From Azonexus sp. (GTDB lineage: Bacteria > Pseudomonadota > Gammaproteobacteria > Burkholderiales > Rhodocyclaceae): DNA of 7,588 nucleotides. Positions 7,198 through 7,588 of this stretch are shown one piece after another. Both the position numbers and the translations under genes were made by a program. The stretch lies in the NCBI GenBank assembly GCA_031285115.1, contig JAITWU010000001.1, positions 1 to 7,588 of the forward strand, written 5' to 3'. Every line of letters begins with the position of its first letter. Within the stretch, counting starts at the first letter, position 1. The notes beneath the pieces were generated by a model, which did no database searches, was not told the DNA's origin, and saw nothing but the letters and a program-made list of their open reading frames with translations.

Positions 7198-7242
7198 CTG
7201 AAGCAAACTCTCGTGATTCCTGAAGCACGCAGTTTGCTTCAG
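7198..7242. repeat. 12-base inverted repeat between the two palindromic repeat copies
   Basis: CTGAAGCAAACT (7198-7209) and AGTTTGCTTCAG (7231-7242) are exact reverse complements around a 21-base loop. The loop contains a further partial copy (CTGAAGCA, 7220-7227). This looks like a second module of a mosaic intergenic repeat. Confidence 0.8.
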
Positions 7243-7243
7243 G

Positions 7244-7274
7244 GCATCGTACGCAGAAGTGGGAACCGGTTTTG
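7244..7274. repeat. Palindromic intergenic repeat, copy 2 (half copy)
   Basis: This matches 7141-7171 at 30 of 31 positions (A for G at 7251). The right arm of the palindrome is missing, and the sequence passes directly into the operator and promoter region at 7283-7333. Confidence 0.85.
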
Positions 7275-7282
7275 CGGGTTGA

Positions 7283-7297
7283 TAACCGTATCGGTTA
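7283..7297. promoter_or_regulatory. Operator-like palindrome upstream of a strong promoter
   Basis: TAACCG (7283-7288) and CGGTTA (7292-7297) form perfect arms around TAT. The 15-base palindrome ends seven bases before the -35 hexamer. ACCG-ATAC-GGT-type palindromes are typical TetR-family targets, so a repressor or activator site is plausible. No regulator gene is visible in the window. Confidence 0.45.
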
Positions 7298-7304
7298 ATT
7301 CTAC

Positions 7305-7333
7305 TTGACAGCGTCACGCTCATTCGGTACATA
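7305..7333 (+). promoter_or_regulatory. Strong sigma70-type promoter
   Basis: A perfect -35 TTGACA (7305-7310) is followed, after exactly 17 bases, by TACATA (7328-7333). Predicted transcript start is near 7340. It points rightward into short overlapping frames. GTAC-N7-GAAC (7327-7341) overlaps the -10 and resembles the alphaproteobacterial LexA box GAAC-N7-GAAC with one mismatch. Confidence 0.75.
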
Positions 7334-7347
7334 ACGGGAACATCGCG

Positions 7348-7410
7348 ATGGAGCGAGTCGCTGCCCCGGCCGGCTGCTCCCGCCCCGATTCATGGAAAGC
7401 CCCCGCATGA
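7348..7410 (+). CDS. Possible 20-residue leader peptide frame
   Basis: A short frame begins about eight bases after the predicted transcript start and ends in a TGA that shares ATGA with the next frame's ATG at 7407. The peptide starts MERVAAPAG. There is no room for a ribosome-binding site, so translation is uncertain. If made, it would couple initiation of the next frame. Confidence 0.25.
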   Translation: MERVAAPAGCSRPDSWKAPA

Positions 7411-7502
7411 CCGATCCCGATCGCCCCCGCCGGCGCGCGCGGCCCGCCGCCGTCGTCGCCGCAGATGAAAACGGCACCGGGGGCGGCCATGACGGAGAGT
7501 GA
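7407..7502 (+). CDS. Possible 31-residue basic small protein
   Basis: The frame has an Arg/Pro-rich start (MTDPDRPRRRARPA) and a Gly/Asp-rich end. GGAAAG lies seven bases upstream as a moderate ribosome-binding site. It overlaps the upstream frame by four bases (ATGA) and the downstream frame by 14 bases. I do not recognise it; coupling and promoter position are the only support. Confidence 0.35.
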   Translation: MTDPDRPRRRARPAAVVAADENGTGGGHDGE

Positions 7503-7588
7503 GCGGCTGGCAGAGCTTCTGGAACTGCCTTCGCCCCGGCGGATGGAGAAGCTGCTCACGCTCGACGGGGAGGAACGCCGGCGCTTCG
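7489..7588 (+). CDS. N-terminus of a protein cut by the window edge; possibly phage/GTA-type terminase large subunit
   Basis: Thirty-three residues are visible, starting MTESERLAELLELPSPRRME and continuing as a Leu/Arg/Glu-rich amphipathic helix to the edge. The composition and spacing recall the short leader helices before the ATPase domain in terminase large subunits of alphaproteobacterial phages and gene transfer agents. No Walker motif is visible, because it would lie beyond the window. The start has only a G-rich stretch upstream and overlaps the preceding small frame by 14 bases, suggesting coupled translation. The coding frame itself is fairly likely; the identity is a guess. Confidence 0.45.
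   Translation, partial: MTESERLAELLELPSPRRMEKLLTLDGEERRRF

Noticed and set aside
7320..7559. 79-residue minus-strand frame at the right edge
   Set aside because: It is antisense to the strong plus-strand promoter unit and has no recognisable features.

Overview
The window is GC-rich DNA from an alphaproteobacterium, most likely a sphingomonad (Novosphingobium, Sphingobium or Erythrobacter type). The evidence is codon use, an EttA and a NadC of ordinary alphaproteobacterial type, a glycine-rich RcnB-like exported protein, a sphingomonad-style VTT/YqaA membrane protein, and palindromic intergenic repeats of the kind common in this class. It reads mostly as chromosomal core and light accessory DNA. 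I found no complete mobile element, CRISPR array, tRNA or rRNA.

Left part (1-3348), all minus strand. A 2OG-Fe(II) prolyl-4-hydroxylase-like oxygenase runs off the left edge. Before it come a GC-rich hairpin, a secreted glycine-rich RcnB-family protein, a second hairpin, and the ABC-F translation factor ettA. Each gene has its own start signals, so this need not be one operon.

Middle (3349-5478). A 369-base divergent intergenic region separates ettA from plus-strand genes. The first plus-strand gene is a 72-residue single-pass membrane protein whose promoter sits so close that its transcript would be leaderless. It is bracketed by a 20-base near-perfect direct repeat. Next comes nadC (quinolinate phosphoribosyltransferase, NAD synthesis), then a glycine/histidine-rich lipoprotein.

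Right part (5479-7588). A VapB-type antitoxin with a good promoter overlaps by one base a vapC toxin gene that is broken by an internal deletion and frameshift. A minus-strand VTT/YqaA membrane protein converges on it. Upstream of that gene lies a 130-base cluster of palindromic repeats. A strong sigma70-type promoter with an operator-like palindrome then drives a set of short overlapping plus-strand reading frames. The last of these runs off the right edge; its start resembles some phage/GTA terminase large subunits, but too little is visible to be sure.

I see no convincing new multi-gene system. The points most worth a second look are the degraded VapBC locus, the leaderless small membrane gene with flanking repeats, and the promoter/operator with nested short frames at the right edge.
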